DNA of 64,000 nt from JAPLMI01 sp043798375 (GCA_043798375.1 JAZDOS010000028.1:40074-104073), one strand, 5' to 3'; counted from the stretch's first letter, positions 15,868 to 24,065 are shown. A program made the numbers and translations. The notes: generated from the letters alone by a model not told the origin.

Positions 15868-15933
15868 AACCGATACAACCTGCGAGGTTTGATAGCAGCT
15901 ATCTGTCAGTTAACCTCGCAGGTTGTATCGGTT
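15868..15933. repeat. Inverted repeat R1 of the AACCTGCGAGGTT family
   Basis: Perfect 22-bp arms (15868-15889 and 15912-15933) flank a 22-bp centre. The right arm is translated as the last residues (PIQPARLTDR) of the FAD oxidase. On the minus strand it is followed by a T-rich stretch, so it may also terminate transcription. Confidence 0.9.
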
Positions 15934-17383
15934 CATCCAGGTATTCTTTAGGGAATATATTGTCAAGCCCCAGAATACAATTCGGGTCGAAGGCCTTTTT
16001 TATCCCGGCCATCTCCAGGATACCCTGTTTCCCGTACATCTCTTCCAGATACATGTGCTTTATCTTGCCTATGCCGTGCTCCGCCGAAACAGTCCCGCCC
16101 AGAGAAAGCCCCTTCCTGACAAAAGCCAAAATAAGATCGCGCGCATCCCTCTCTTCATCGGGTGATCCCGGAAGGATATTGGCATGGACATGATTTTCGC
16201 CTATGTGGCCGAATATCACGTGAGCCAAATTCTCTTTTTTAAACGCGTCCATATAAAAATCCATCATCTCTATGAATTTATCGTCAGGCACGGCTATATC
16301 CGCGCTCAATTTTTTAAAACCGCTCCTTCGGAAGATCTCATTTACGGATTCCGGTATGGCGTAACGAAGCCGGGTAAAAATACGTGCGTCTTTTTCGTTC
16401 ATCGCCGCCCACGTACTATCCATCGAAGAGTTGTGTTTCTCGATTAAATTAAGCCATTCTCCGATGGCCGCGTCGTCGATACTGCCATCCGTCTCCTGCT
16501 CGAAAAATATAGCGGCCTTCTTGCCCCTGGGAACATTTGTATTTTTTTCGTATAAAAATCCGAGCGCGTTTGAATCAAAGTACTCTACGGAAAGGATGCC
16601 TCTGGCGATTTTGGCGTCTTTCGCGAAGAGCCACGCGTCCGGCTCGCGGTCAAAAAATACAAACGAGCTGAATATGCCCGCAGGTTTTCTTACCAGCTCC
16701 ATCCCGATCTCAACGATGACGGATAGCGTACCCTCCTGGCCTATGAAGAGGTCTATAATGTCCATCCCCGGTTTCGCGTAATACCCGGCCGAACTTTTGA
16801 CGTTTGGCATCTTATACGCCGGCATCGGTATATCGATACGTCGTCCGCCGGGCAGCATAACCGCGGAATTATCCTTGTCTATGAATTTTTCTCCGCGCCG
16901 GACGGAAAATATCTCGCCTGTGGCAAGTACCATTTTGAGCATATTGACGCGTTTTCTTGTGGGCCCGTATTTCAGCGACCTTGAACCGGAAGCGTTGGTA
17001 GCGACAGTGCCGCCTACGAACGCCGTCTTTTCGGTCGGATGCGACGTGTAAAACAATCCTTTTTTTTCGCAGGCGCTTTTAAATTCTTCCACCGGAACGC
17101 CTGCCTGGACCGTCGCGCTCATGCGGGCTTCCGAGATATCGACTATCTTATTAAGCCTTTCCGTAGAAATTACAACACCGCCGAACGGCACCCGCGATCC
17201 TGTTGTGCCGGTGCCCCCGCCGGAAATCGTCATCGGAATCTTATCGACATTGGCTTTTTTTATAAAATCGGATAGTTCTTCGATGCTGGCAGGTATGATA
17301 ACTTTATCGGCATGGCCGCCCTTAAGATTTGAGCTGTCCTCGAGGTAGTTAGTTAAAGCGGCAGGATCGGTCTTTGTTAGCAT
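15899..17383 (-). CDS. FAD-linked oxidase, GlcD/D-lactate dehydrogenase type
   Basis: 494 residues. PCMH FAD-binding domain: IPMTISGGGTGTTGSRVPFG (about 49-68), FVGGTVATNASGSRSLKYGP, and the C-terminal oxidase domain with HIGENHVHANILP and the signature GGTVSAEHGIGKIKH. It oxidises a 2-hydroxy acid (glycolate, D-lactate or similar) in the cytoplasm or at the membrane, passing electrons to an unknown acceptor. No GlcE or GlcF partners are adjacent. The last ten residues are encoded by the inverted repeat R1, so the natural stop was probably displaced by the repeat. Confidence 0.9.
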   Translation of the reverse strand: MLTKTDPAALTNYLEDSSNLKGGHADKVIIPASIEELSDFIKKANVDKIPMTISGGGTGTTGSRVPFGGVVISTERLNKIVDISEARMSATVQAGVPVEEFKSACEKKGLFYTSHPTEKTAFVGGTVATNASGSRSLKYGPTRKRVNMLKMVLATGEIFSVRRGEKFIDKDNSAVMLPGGRRIDIPMPAYKMPNVKSSAGYYAKPGMDIIDLFIGQEGTLSVIVEIGMELVRKPAGIFSSFVFFDREPDAWLFAKDAKIARGILSVEYFDSNALGFLYEKNTNVPRGKKAAIFFEQETDGSIDDAAIGEWLNLIEKHNSSMDSTWAAMNEKDARIFTRLRYAIPESVNEIFRRSGFKKLSADIAVPDDKFIEMMDFYMDAFKKENLAHVIFGHIGENHVHANILPGSPDEERDARDLILAFVRKGLSLGGTVSAEHGIGKIKHMYLEEMYGKQGILEMAGIKKAFDPNCILGLDNIFPKEYLDEPIQPARLTDR

Positions 17384-17420
17384 GAAACTAATTATACATC
17401 AAAAAGAAGGAATTGCAAGA

Positions 17421-17786
17421 TTAGCGCTTGATATATTCAAGCGCTCTTTTGGCTTCTGTATTCTGCCAATCTTTCTTGAAACCGGCATTCCGGCCTTCCG
17501 GATATGACGTCCTGAGCGGCGGTTGGATAGCGCTCGAACCGTAGGAATTTTGGATCGGATTCGTAGAACTTTTGAAGTGGACCGCAAGAACAACGCCGGC
17601 GATAATTACAAAGGAAAACGCCGTGCAAGCGACAAGGCCTACTCTGTAATTGACGGCGCGGTTTGTGCGGCATTTCATTTCTATGCCGGATACCAGGTTT
17701 CCGGAGAGATATTCTCCGACGATTTCCAGCGCCTCGTTTTTATCGGCGGCTTCGGTGGTGATTTGTATTGTTGTTTTATATTTCAT
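17421..17786 (-). CDS. Single-pass membrane protein, unknown function
   Basis: 121 residues: a soluble N-terminal part (about 1-48, TTIQITTEAADKNEALEIVG), one TM helix (about 50-69, VGLVACTAFSFVIIAGVVLA), then a polar tail. The N-terminal part resembles small domains with a beta-alpha-beta pattern. I do not recognise the family. It has its own promoter at 17818-17846. Confidence 0.6.
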   Translation of the reverse strand: MKYKTTIQITTEAADKNEALEIVGEYLSGNLVSGIEMKCRTNRAVNYRVGLVACTAFSFVIIAGVVLAVHFKSSTNPIQNSYGSSAIQPPLRTSYPEGRNAGFKKDWQNTEAKRALEYIKR

Positions 17787-17817
17787 AATTCAATCTTTGT
17801 ATTTTGTTAACATATAA

Positions 17818-17846
17818 ATTGTATACTATTCCACAAAGATTGTCAA
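17818..17846 (-). promoter_or_regulatory. Sigma-70 promoter of the 17421-17786 gene
   Basis: TTGACA (17846-17841), 17 bp, then TACAAT (17823-17818) on the minus strand. The expected start is near 17811, giving a leader of about 25 nt. Confidence 0.7.
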
Positions 17847-17874
17847 GTCATAAAATCTATCTTTTTTAAACCTT

Positions 17875-17911
17875 AACCATAACCGGATTTAACCTACGAG
17901 GTTGAATGGTT
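17875..17911. terminator. Palindromic element R7 at the end of the flavoprotein gene
   Basis: AACCTACGAGGTT (17891-17903) is a 13-nt palindrome with a central mismatch only. It is nested inside AACCAT (17875-17880) and ATGGTT (17906-17911), which touch the stop codon at 17910. It resembles the R1-R5 core and probably acts at the 3' end. Confidence 0.5.
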
Positions 17912-18500
17912 ATTTTTTGTTTTGGAGGGTTTTGATAAGCCTTTTGCCTAACGTGTGGGATTTGTTCATGAAATTTTTTTTGCGCTTGATCTCCCCTTTA
18001 GCATCGACTCCGCCGCAATAGACTTCGCCATAGTATTTGATGCCAAGAACGGCGAAGAGGTTCTTCAAGACCTGCCTTGAATTCCTGAAAAAATCCTCCC
18101 TCCCGGCGCCGGATACGCACAGAAACACCCCGGCTCTTTTCTTTTCGGTTAAGGGCGGTTTTTTCAAGACTTCTTTCTTGATCCAATGAGGCTGGAATCT
18201 GTCGACCACAAGCTTGAGCTGGGCGGGGATATTACCGAAATATACGGGCGCGGCTATCGCGACAACATCGGCATCGTCTATGCCATTATATATAAGGCGC
18301 ATGTCATCGTCCATGCCGCACTCGCCGGTCTTATGGCAGCATTCGTTTTCCCTGCAAAACTTTATTTCGAGGTCGCTTAAAAATATCTTCTTGACCGAAC
18401 ATCTTCCCGCGGACATTGCGCCTTCAAGGAAGCTGTCCAGGATGAGTTCGCTGTTGCCGGCCTTGCGGGGGCTGGCGCATATTCCCAATACTTTGATCAA
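17910..18500 (-). CDS. NAD(P)H-dependent FMN reductase / iron-sulfur flavoprotein-like oxidoreductase
   Basis: 196 residues, flavodoxin-like fold: GICASPRKAGNSELILDSFL (6-25, phosphate-binding loop), AAPVYFGNIPAQLKLVVDRF (near 88-107), and a Cys-rich stretch (CRENECCHKTGEC, about 49-61). That stretch matches the compact motif used by some iron-sulfur flavoproteins to bind a cluster, though the spacing is not classical. It sits 1 bp after a ferredoxin gene, which is its likely electron donor or acceptor. Confidence 0.85.
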   Translation of the reverse strand: MIKVLGICASPRKAGNSELILDSFLEGAMSAGRCSVKKIFLSDLEIKFCRENECCHKTGECGMDDDMRLIYNGIDDADVVAIAAPVYFGNIPAQLKLVVDRFQPHWIKKEVLKKPPLTEKKRAGVFLCVSGAGREDFFRNSRQVLKNLFAVLGIKYYGEVYCGGVDAKGEIKRKKNFMNKSHTLGKRLIKTLQNKK

Positions 18501-18501
18501 T

Positions 18502-18684
18502 TTACTTAACGCTTATCGCGTTCACCGGGCATTGCCCAGCGATTTCTTTTATATCGCAAGAATCGCACTTTTCGGATATCACATGCGCCAGGCCGTCGTC
18601 TCCCACTTCAAATACCTCAGAGCAATTTGAAGAGCATAGCCCGCAGCCGGTGCACAATGAATCGTCTATGGAGATCTTCGCCAT
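18502..18684 (-). CDS. Ferredoxin, one [4Fe-4S] cluster
   Basis: 60 residues. The ligand set CTGCGLCSSNC plus the distal CP (GQCPVNAI) is the monocluster ferredoxin pattern. An additional pair of Cys (CDSC, about 41-44) sits where the second cluster would be in two-cluster proteins. It is a small cytoplasmic electron carrier encoded directly upstream of a flavoprotein gene in the same transcript. Confidence 0.9.
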   Translation of the reverse strand: MAKISIDDSLCTGCGLCSSNCSEVFEVGDDGLAHVISEKCDSCDIKEIAGQCPVNAISVK

Positions 18685-18718
18685 TCTGATCCCTCCCTTT
18701 TTCTTGCTCCTTCTTCGC

Positions 18719-18976
18719 TTATTTGGCTTCCTTATTCGGTATAGTTAAACCTACGGCCTTTGATATTTCCCGGAATTCTTTTTCATTGATATCATCAAGT
18801 GACTTGCGGCGCTTGTCAAGATGTTCGTTGAACTTGACCGCCTTCTCCTGCATCATCTCGTGCGTCTCCTCGGAGCCGCCGACTAAATGGAAATTCTCGC
18901 CTTTCGTGATCCTCACGTGGCCGTCTTTACAGTCGAAGCCCATGCCAAGCAATATTTTTCTGTATGCCCTGTTCAC
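18719..18976 (-). CDS. Conserved-looking hypothetical protein
   Basis: 85 residues, charged and helical in the second half (MQEKAVKFNEHLDKRRKSLD), with no signal or TM. I do not recognise it. It lies between the translation-factor-like gene and the ferredoxin gene, with gaps of 15 and 34 bp, so it is probably cotranscribed. Confidence 0.6.
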   Translation of the reverse strand: MNRAYRKILLGMGFDCKDGHVRITKGENFHLVGGSEETHEMMQEKAVKFNEHLDKRRKSLDDINEKEFREISKAVGLTIPNKEAK

Positions 18977-18991
18977 CCAGCACCTTCCTGA

Positions 18992-19363
18992 CTAAATCCT
19001 GTAGACAGAGTCCCCTATCCGGACGCGCGATTTGACAAGGAGGCCTATCTCCTGGGCCTTCCTGCCTTCCTGTATCGATACGTGGTCCAGCTGTATCGAC
19101 CGGACCTTCTCCTTAAAATCCGTTGTGTGGCCTTTCAGGTAGATTTCGTCCCCAACCTTAAGGCCGTCTTTTAAAAGAAGGACCGCCGCGGCGTTGACGT
19201 GCGGAAAGTAATGAGTGACCTCGCCGATCTTTTCAAGCCCCAGTTCCGGCGCTTTCTTCACGGCTTTTTTAGCTGTCTTTTTCCGTGAAGCTTTGGCTTT
19301 CTTTACTTTCCTGACCTGTGCTTTCTTTACTCTCTTTACCGTCTTTTTTTTCTTCTTCGCCAT
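18992..19363 (-). CDS. Elongation-factor-like beta-barrel protein with Lys-rich N-terminal tail
   Basis: 123 residues. Residues 2-37 are almost all Lys, Arg, Ala and Val (KKKKKTVKRVKKAQVRKVKK), like histone H1 tails. Residues 44-123 match the small EF-Tu domain-2-like proteins: IGEVTHYFPHVNAAAVLLL, GLKVGDEIYLKGHTTDF, SIQEGRKAQEIGLLVKSRVR. The barrel also occurs next to U32 peptidases involved in RNA modification. The basic tail suggests nucleic-acid or ribosome binding; this is inference. It is the first gene of a small redox operon. Confidence 0.8.
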   Translation of the reverse strand: MAKKKKKTVKRVKKAQVRKVKKAKASRKKTAKKAVKKAPELGLEKIGEVTHYFPHVNAAAVLLLKDGLKVGDEIYLKGHTTDFKEKVRSIQLDHVSIQEGRKAQEIGLLVKSRVRIGDSVYRI

Positions 19364-19396
19364 ATCGCACCCCCGAAATTTATGAATATTATATTA

Positions 19397-20026
19397 TCAT
19401 ACAAAATTATTTGCAAGGCAAATTTTATCATTTAGCGGGCACGATCCGCATTTGGGTTTGGTTTTACAATAGTCTTTCGCAAGGCGTACTACAAGCGCGT
19501 GGTATTCGTTGAATAACCTATGTTTACGCGGAAGATTCTTCATGAAAAACCGTTGAATGTCGTCATACCCGGCATCGCCAGAAATCAGCCCGAGCCTTGA
19601 GAAGACCCTTTTCGTATAAGCATCCACCACAAAAACGGGCCTCTGGAACGCGTATAGTAAAATCGAATCGCATGTTTCCGGGCCGATGCCGTTCACGCCA
19701 AGAAGCTCCTCGCGCAGTCCTTCTGTATTGAGGCGCGACAGCTTGCCAAGATTCGAGCCATATCGCGAAGACAGGAACGACAAAAAATTCGCCAGCCTTC
19801 GCGCTTTGAGATTGTAGAAGCCTGCCGGTTTTATAAGCCGCGGCAGCCTTTTCGCGCCGACCCTCTTCATCCCGGAAGGAGATGATAATGCCCCTGCCTT
19901 CTTAAGGGAAATTATCGCTTTCTCGACGTTGGACCATGCGGTATTCTGCGTAAGGATGGCGCCTGCGATCACCTCGAAACGCGTGTCGGCCGGCCACCAG
20001 CGTTGAGGCCCGTAGAATTTATACAA
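19397..20026 (-). CDS. HhH-GPD DNA glycosylase, MagIII/endonuclease III-like
   Basis: 209 residues. Helix-hairpin-helix (LLGVNGIGPETCDSILLYAF) is followed by VVDAY with the catalytic Asp. The [4Fe-4S] loop C-x5-C-x2-C-x6-C is at the end. The endonuclease III catalytic Lys is replaced by Glu (GPETC), as in the MagIII 3-methyladenine glycosylases, so it is probably a monofunctional glycosylase. The only standard start is TTG at 20026, but homologous sequence (SIYKRLYKFYGPQRWWPAD) begins a few codons earlier, so a non-standard start is possible. Confidence 0.85.
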   Translation of the reverse strand: MYKFYGPQRWWPADTRFEVIAGAILTQNTAWSNVEKAIISLKKAGALSSPSGMKRVGAKRLPRLIKPAGFYNLKARRLANFLSFLSSRYGSNLGKLSRLNTEGLREELLGVNGIGPETCDSILLYAFQRPVFVVDAYTKRVFSRLGLISGDAGYDDIQRFFMKNLPRKHRLFNEYHALVVRLAKDYCKTKPKCGSCPLNDKICLANNFV

Positions 20027-20048
20027 CCTTTTGTATATGCTGATTAGT

Positions 20049-20855
20049 TTATTCGAAATAATCCGTATCGCTGTATTTATATTTACAGATGCCCCTTTTG
20101 GAGCCCCGGATGAATTCGACCAGGTGCGTAAGCTCTTTCGAGGGCGTCAATTTTTTAATCTCTTCTATCGCCTGCGCCGTATTGAGTTCGGACATATACA
20201 AAAATTTATACGCTTCTTTGATGTTATTTATAAGCTCCCGCGAAAACTTCGCCCTCCTCAAGCCTATCAGGTTGACCGACCGCACCACCGACGGGCCCCT
20301 CACCAGCATGTATGGCGGCACGTCTTTATTGACGCCTGTAAACCCTCCGATGATCGAAAGCGCCCCTATGCGGCAGAATTGATGGACGACGACATTACCG
20401 GAAATGAACACGCCGTCTTCCACCAGCACGTGGCCGGCTAAAAGGGCGCAATTGGCTATGATGACGGAATTACCTATATGGCAATCGTGGCCTACGTGCG
20501 ATACGGCCATTAGGTAGCAATTGTCGCCGATAACCGTGGGATGGTCTTCCTTGGTCCCTCTGTGCACGGTGGCATATTCCCTGATCACGGTATTTTTACC
20601 GACAAAAAGGCGCGTCTTTTTGTTCTTATCGAACGTCAGGTCCTGAGGCAGGTGCCCGACTACGGCGCCCATGTGGATCTCGGCGCCCTCTCCTATCGAT
20701 GTGCCGCCGGCAATATGCGCATGCGGCCAAATCTTCACGCGGTTTGAAATCTCAACATCGTCTTCGATAACGGCGAACGGCCCTATCTCGACACCCTCCC
20801 CTATCCTGGCCTTTTTACTGACTATGGCCTTGTCGCTTATACTCACGGGACTCAT
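20049..20855 (-). CDS. lpxA: UDP-N-acetylglucosamine O-acyltransferase, LpxA
   Basis: 268 residues. A left-handed beta-helix of hexapeptide repeats runs from IGEGVEIGPF to GNVVVHQFCRIGALSIIGG, with the catalytic His in AVSHVGHDCHIGN. A helical C-terminal domain follows. It catalyses the first step of lipid A synthesis in the cytoplasm, which implies a lipopolysaccharide-type outer membrane. Other lpx genes are not in the window. It overlaps the HAMP-like gene by 4 nt. Confidence 0.95.
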   Translation of the reverse strand: MSPVSISDKAIVSKKARIGEGVEIGPFAVIEDDVEISNRVKIWPHAHIAGGTSIGEGAEIHMGAVVGHLPQDLTFDKNKKTRLFVGKNTVIREYATVHRGTKEDHPTVIGDNCYLMAVSHVGHDCHIGNSVIIANCALLAGHVLVEDGVFISGNVVVHQFCRIGALSIIGGFTGVNKDVPPYMLVRGPSVVRSVNLIGLRRAKFSRELINNIKEAYKFLYMSELNTAQAIEEIKKLTPSKELTHLVEFIRGSKRGICKYKYSDTDYFE

Positions 20856-21289
20856 TTATTTTTTCCCTCTAATTTATCGAGCAGTTTATTTATCACCTCG
20901 GCGATCGGCATAATGTCGTCGCCGCGCCTAATATTCAGCCTCCTGTGGTGTTCGCCATGGTCCGAAATTCTATGCAATTCTTTCTCCACCCTTTCCAGCG
21001 GGCCGGCGAAACGGTGAGAAAGGACTATCCCCCATAATATCAGGATTAAAAAGATCGGCGGCACCCCGATTAGCAGTATAAGGTTTATCTTGTGGATGAC
21101 GGGAAAGAGGTTGTAGGCTATATATTCCGGTATCCCGATCTGCTCCGCCATGATCTTGAATATCAGATAATAGAGGCAGGCCGTTACAAAGATAAGGGGT
21201 ACTATCATCGATACCATCAAAAGGCCCAGATATCTCATCTGGATACGGCTTCCTGTAAGATATTTTGTCCTAAGGAATCTCGCTCTCAA
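20852..21289 (-). CDS. Two-TM protein with HAMP-like domain
   Basis: 145 residues: TM1 (about 20-44) and TM2 (about 69-91), then a HAMP-like linker (RFAGPLERVEKELHRI) and a short helix. No kinase, cyclase or methyl-accepting domain follows, so it is a stand-alone sensor-like membrane protein. Such proteins are common in deltaproteobacterial and Omnitrophota genomes without a known role. It overlaps DUF3047 upstream and lpxA downstream by 4 nt each. Confidence 0.75.
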   Translation of the reverse strand: MRARFLRTKYLTGSRIQMRYLGLLMVSMIVPLIFVTACLYYLIFKIMAEQIGIPEYIAYNLFPVIHKINLILLIGVPPIFLILILWGIVLSHRFAGPLERVEKELHRISDHGEHHRRLNIRRGDDIMPIAEVINKLLDKLEGKNK

Positions 21290-22044
21290 GGTCTCCTCCT
21301 TCCAGCCTTATTCGGCTCTTCTTTATAACCGACCGTTATCTCGTCATACAGGGCTTCGGCGGACGTCTGGGTGTGTTCCGCGTTAGTCATGAACGCGATA
21401 GCGCCTATGCCGGCCTCCGGCGGACGCCCAAACATCTTTATGTAATCCGATACGATGTCCCTTTCTTCCGTAAACCAAACGTTTTCTTCATCTATGCCGC
21501 TCTTCAACACCATGAGCTTGATATTCTCGGAGTAGGGGCTTGTCCCGACAGCGCCCGCGGGAAGCGATTCCGCCCAGACATATTCAAGGACCTTGTAGTT
21601 TGTGATGAACATCGCCGGGAAAATGACGTAAAACCTCGCGGCAAAATCGTCCTCGTTCTCCCCGTCTAAGCTCTCTTCGAATTTCTTGGCCGGGAAAATC
21701 CGCGCCCTCCACTTCCAGCTTATTACAGGATGTTTGTTTTTGGCGTCGATATTTATGCGGTAATATAACGCCGAGGCCGATTTATCGCTCGTGCCCCTTA
21801 CGTAAGAGAGGTCTCCCGACTTCTCGATATTATACGCGACCCTGCCCTTAAAAACTTTCTCTTCCCAGTCCTTCAGCGAATCGTTTTCCGAAAAAGGGAA
21901 TTGCGCAAGAAGCCCTACCTTATATTTCGATACCGGCGCCGCCCCTCTCTTCTTTAAGGGCGGGCCGAAGAACAGGGCCGTAAATATTATCGAGATTATT
22001 ATTATGGCGTAAATCCAGAACCGTTTCGGCAAAATTTGTTTCAT
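21286..22044 (-). CDS. DUF3047-family exported protein
   Basis: About 252 residues from the ATG at 22044. A TTG at 22077 is the alternative and adds 11 polar residues. One N-terminal hydrophobic segment is followed by a DUF3047-type body: RINIDAKNKHPVISWKWRAR, EDDFAARFYVIFP, then YVWAESLPAGAVGTSPYSEN. The family is periplasmic and of unknown function. It starts the operon with the HAMP-like gene and lpxA. The ribosome-binding site is weak at both candidate starts. Confidence 0.75.
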   Translation of the reverse strand: MKQILPKRFWIYAIIIISIIFTALFFGPPLKKRGAAPVSKYKVGLLAQFPFSENDSLKDWEEKVFKGRVAYNIEKSGDLSYVRGTSDKSASALYYRINIDAKNKHPVISWKWRARIFPAKKFEESLDGENEDDFAARFYVIFPAMFITNYKVLEYVWAESLPAGAVGTSPYSENIKLMVLKSGIDEENVWFTEERDIVSDYIKMFGRPPEAGIGAIAFMTNAEHTQTSAEALYDEITVGYKEEPNKAGRRRP

Positions 22045-22101
22045 CGTATTATCGGTATATTTTATGTTTATACGCAAGGATTGTCAATGAAATAAGAGGG
22101 T

Positions 22102-22161
22102 CAATACAACCTGCGAGGTTAACTGGTATAAAACTACCGGCAAACCTCGCAGGTTGTATTG
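22102..22161. repeat. Inverted repeat R2 of the AACCTGCGAGGTT family
   Basis: Perfect 19-bp arms (22102-22120 and 22143-22161). It lies beyond the intrinsic terminator of the barrel-protein gene, upstream of DUF3047. Confidence 0.9.
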
Positions 22162-22183
22162 GTATCGTAGATTGTATTGTTAC

Positions 22184-22221
22184 AAAAATCCCCTGCTCTT
22201 TTTAAGGAGCAGGGGATTTTT
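22184..22221 (-). terminator. Intrinsic terminator of the outer-membrane barrel gene
   Basis: AAAAATCCCCTGCTC (22184-22198) pairs perfectly with GAGCAGGGGATTTTT (22207-22221) around an 8-nt loop. T/A tracts lie on both sides, so it could act in either direction. It lies 20 bp after the stop codon at 22242. Confidence 0.92.
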
Positions 22222-22241
22222 TATTATACAACTAACTATAC

Positions 22242-23771
22242 TTAGAAGCTTACCTTTACCGTTCCGACTAAGTCGGTAGCAACCTTATCATATCCACTCT
22301 GATTACTTGCAGCACTAACTACTAAGCTGCTTCGGTAAGTTTCATTCGGCACGAACCATGCGGCGAGAAGGCCGAAGCTAACATCTTCTGTATAATCCCA
22401 GTTGATGTTAATGTCGACTTCCTGACCGATGAATCCGCCGGTCGACTGACCGTCAAGCACGTTCGCGTTAAACGTTCCCGTATTGGGGGTCCAGAAATAC
22501 TGATTCCAGAACAAGTTGTAGTTCGCCTTCACCGTTACGCTATCGATCGGCTGAACGCTCCCCATGAAGACCATCTGATGCTGGTTGGTCCTGGAATCAT
22601 CCGCGCATGACTGCGTAACAGCGCCACTCACCGCATATCTTGCCGTCGAGTAAAACTTGCCGACAAATTCACGGATGGCGGAATCGAACTTGCCTCTATA
22701 CATCGGATTCCACCCGGTATAGGTGCCGCCGGCATTGACATCGCCATAGCTCTCATTCTTATCGCCGGAGTAGTAAATATACTCAGCGCCTATCTTAGGC
22801 TTCCATGCCGTCTTATCGGCAAAATACCTGCATTCGCCGCTCACATCGAGCGCCCATGCGCTGCGGGGCCTCGAAGTCTGCTGCAGAGTCGAACCCAGAT
22901 ACGAACCGCCCTGCCACGCGATTTCTCCGTTTAGCGTGAAGGCGTTGATCGGATCGAAACTGCCTCTCAAGCCCAGCGTATAGACGTTATTGGTGCTCTG
23001 CGTCTCGCCGAAATGAGTGATCGAATCATCCTGCTGGTAGAACCAGTATGCTTCGGATTCGGCGTTGTAGGAGTTGAACTTGTAGCCTACGTTTACGCCC
23101 CACAGGTCGACGCCGTCTTTGGCCTGCACCCCATCGGTGTAGATGTTCGAGTAAATACCTGTGATCGTCCACGGATCGTAATCCAACACCGCCTTCACCG
23201 CGTCAAACGAATTGATGGCGGTGTATTCCGGAGCCGACAGGTTGCCGCTTGCAAGTATCGTATTCGAGCCTGGCCCGGAACCAGGGTTTTGCTGGTTGGC
23301 GCCTACGATGAAGCCTTTACCGAACCATAGGTCCTGGCGGCCGATCGTCACCGTCAGCGGCGAATAGATGAAATTCTTCAACTGCACATACGCCAGGTCG
23401 ATCATCACGTCGAACTCATCCTGGTTAGCGATATAAAGCCCGCGGCCGTTTGGATTCATCGTGCCCGTCGCACCGGTCGAATCATAAACGTTCCAGTCTC
23501 TCTGATTGAGGATCCTGATGACGGTCTGGACGTTATCCGTCAGGTCCGCGTCGATCTGGACGGCGGCAACTGACATCAGCCATTGTTGCTGAGCGCTGTC
23601 TGTTCCGGTGATAATCGCTTCATCCGGATGGCTCCTTAAGTTATACTGATCTCTCAGCAAAGCCCTCATCGTGAGGTCTCCGCTTACCTTTACGCTCTGG
23701 GTTTCAGCGTAAACGCTTCCCGCAACCGAGAGCGCTATCGCTAAAACGCAAAGTATCCTTAAAAACTTCAT
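22242..23771 (-). CDS. Outer-membrane beta-barrel, alginate-export/porin type
   Basis: 509 residues. The signal peptide ends at VYAET. Alternating aromatic beta-strands run throughout, with a motif typical of AlgE-type barrels (TVTIGRQDLWFGKGFIVG, about 140-157) and a C-terminal Phe (GTVKVSF). It is likely an 18-strand channel for anionic saccharides or other solutes. It has an excellent ribosome-binding site (AAGGAGG), a strong promoter about 270 bp upstream, a structured leader and a strong terminator. It is therefore a single-gene, probably highly expressed unit. Confidence 0.88.
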   Translation of the reverse strand: MKFLRILCVLAIALSVAGSVYAETQSVKVSGDLTMRALLRDQYNLRSHPDEAIITGTDSAQQQWLMSVAAVQIDADLTDNVQTVIRILNQRDWNVYDSTGATGTMNPNGRGLYIANQDEFDVMIDLAYVQLKNFIYSPLTVTIGRQDLWFGKGFIVGANQQNPGSGPGSNTILASGNLSAPEYTAINSFDAVKAVLDYDPWTITGIYSNIYTDGVQAKDGVDLWGVNVGYKFNSYNAESEAYWFYQQDDSITHFGETQSTNNVYTLGLRGSFDPINAFTLNGEIAWQGGSYLGSTLQQTSRPRSAWALDVSGECRYFADKTAWKPKIGAEYIYYSGDKNESYGDVNAGGTYTGWNPMYRGKFDSAIREFVGKFYSTARYAVSGAVTQSCADDSRTNQHQMVFMGSVQPIDSVTVKANYNLFWNQYFWTPNTGTFNANVLDGQSTGGFIGQEVDININWDYTEDVSFGLLAAWFVPNETYRSSLVVSAASNQSGYDKVATDLVGTVKVSF

Positions 23772-23950
23772 AATACCTCCTTTTAGGAATTTCTTATTAT
23801 ATATATGAAAGTTTGGATTGGTTGTCCAACTTTATGTATGCATTACTTCTTTATCTATATCACCACATCCTGATAGCTTAAGGCTATTTTAGATACCACC
23901 TCCTCTTTCGCCAAGATTTAAGTTATCTATGGTGTTATAGGCTGAACTGC

Positions 23951-24016
23951 TCCTAAAATTTACTCTGTAAAATTTTAGGATGGCCATTCCAAAATTTTAC
24001 ATTGAAAATTTTGGAA
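23951..24016 (-). promoter_or_regulatory. Two tandem stem-loops at the 5' end of the barrel-gene leader
   Basis: Minus-strand RNA would form two A/U-rich hairpins. One uses 24005-24016 with 23987-23998 (12 bp perfect, 6-nt loop). The other uses 23970-23980 with 23951-23961 (11 bp perfect). They begin about 15 nt from the predicted transcript start. The rest of 23772-24080 holds a weak hairpin at about 23806-23833 and the ribosome-binding site. I see no open reading frame or known riboswitch. Confidence 0.65.
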
Positions 24017-24037
24017 TTACTATTTATTATTAACATA

Positions 24038-24065
24038 AGTATAGCATATGTTAGGAATTTGTCAA
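24038..24065 (-). promoter_or_regulatory. Sigma-70 promoter of the outer-membrane barrel gene
   Basis: TTGACA (24065-24060), 16 bp, then TATACT (24043-24038) on the minus strand. The start is expected near 24030, giving a leader of about 260 nt. Confidence 0.8.

Noticed and set aside
15868..15933. R-family repeats as ordinary intrinsic terminators only
   Set aside because: R4 has no T tract and R2 lies beyond a true terminator, so termination alone does not explain the family, although R3 and R5 may terminate.
23772..24030. A known riboswitch in the porin leader
   Set aside because: I could not match it to any conserved riboswitch core. Only simple hairpins are visible.
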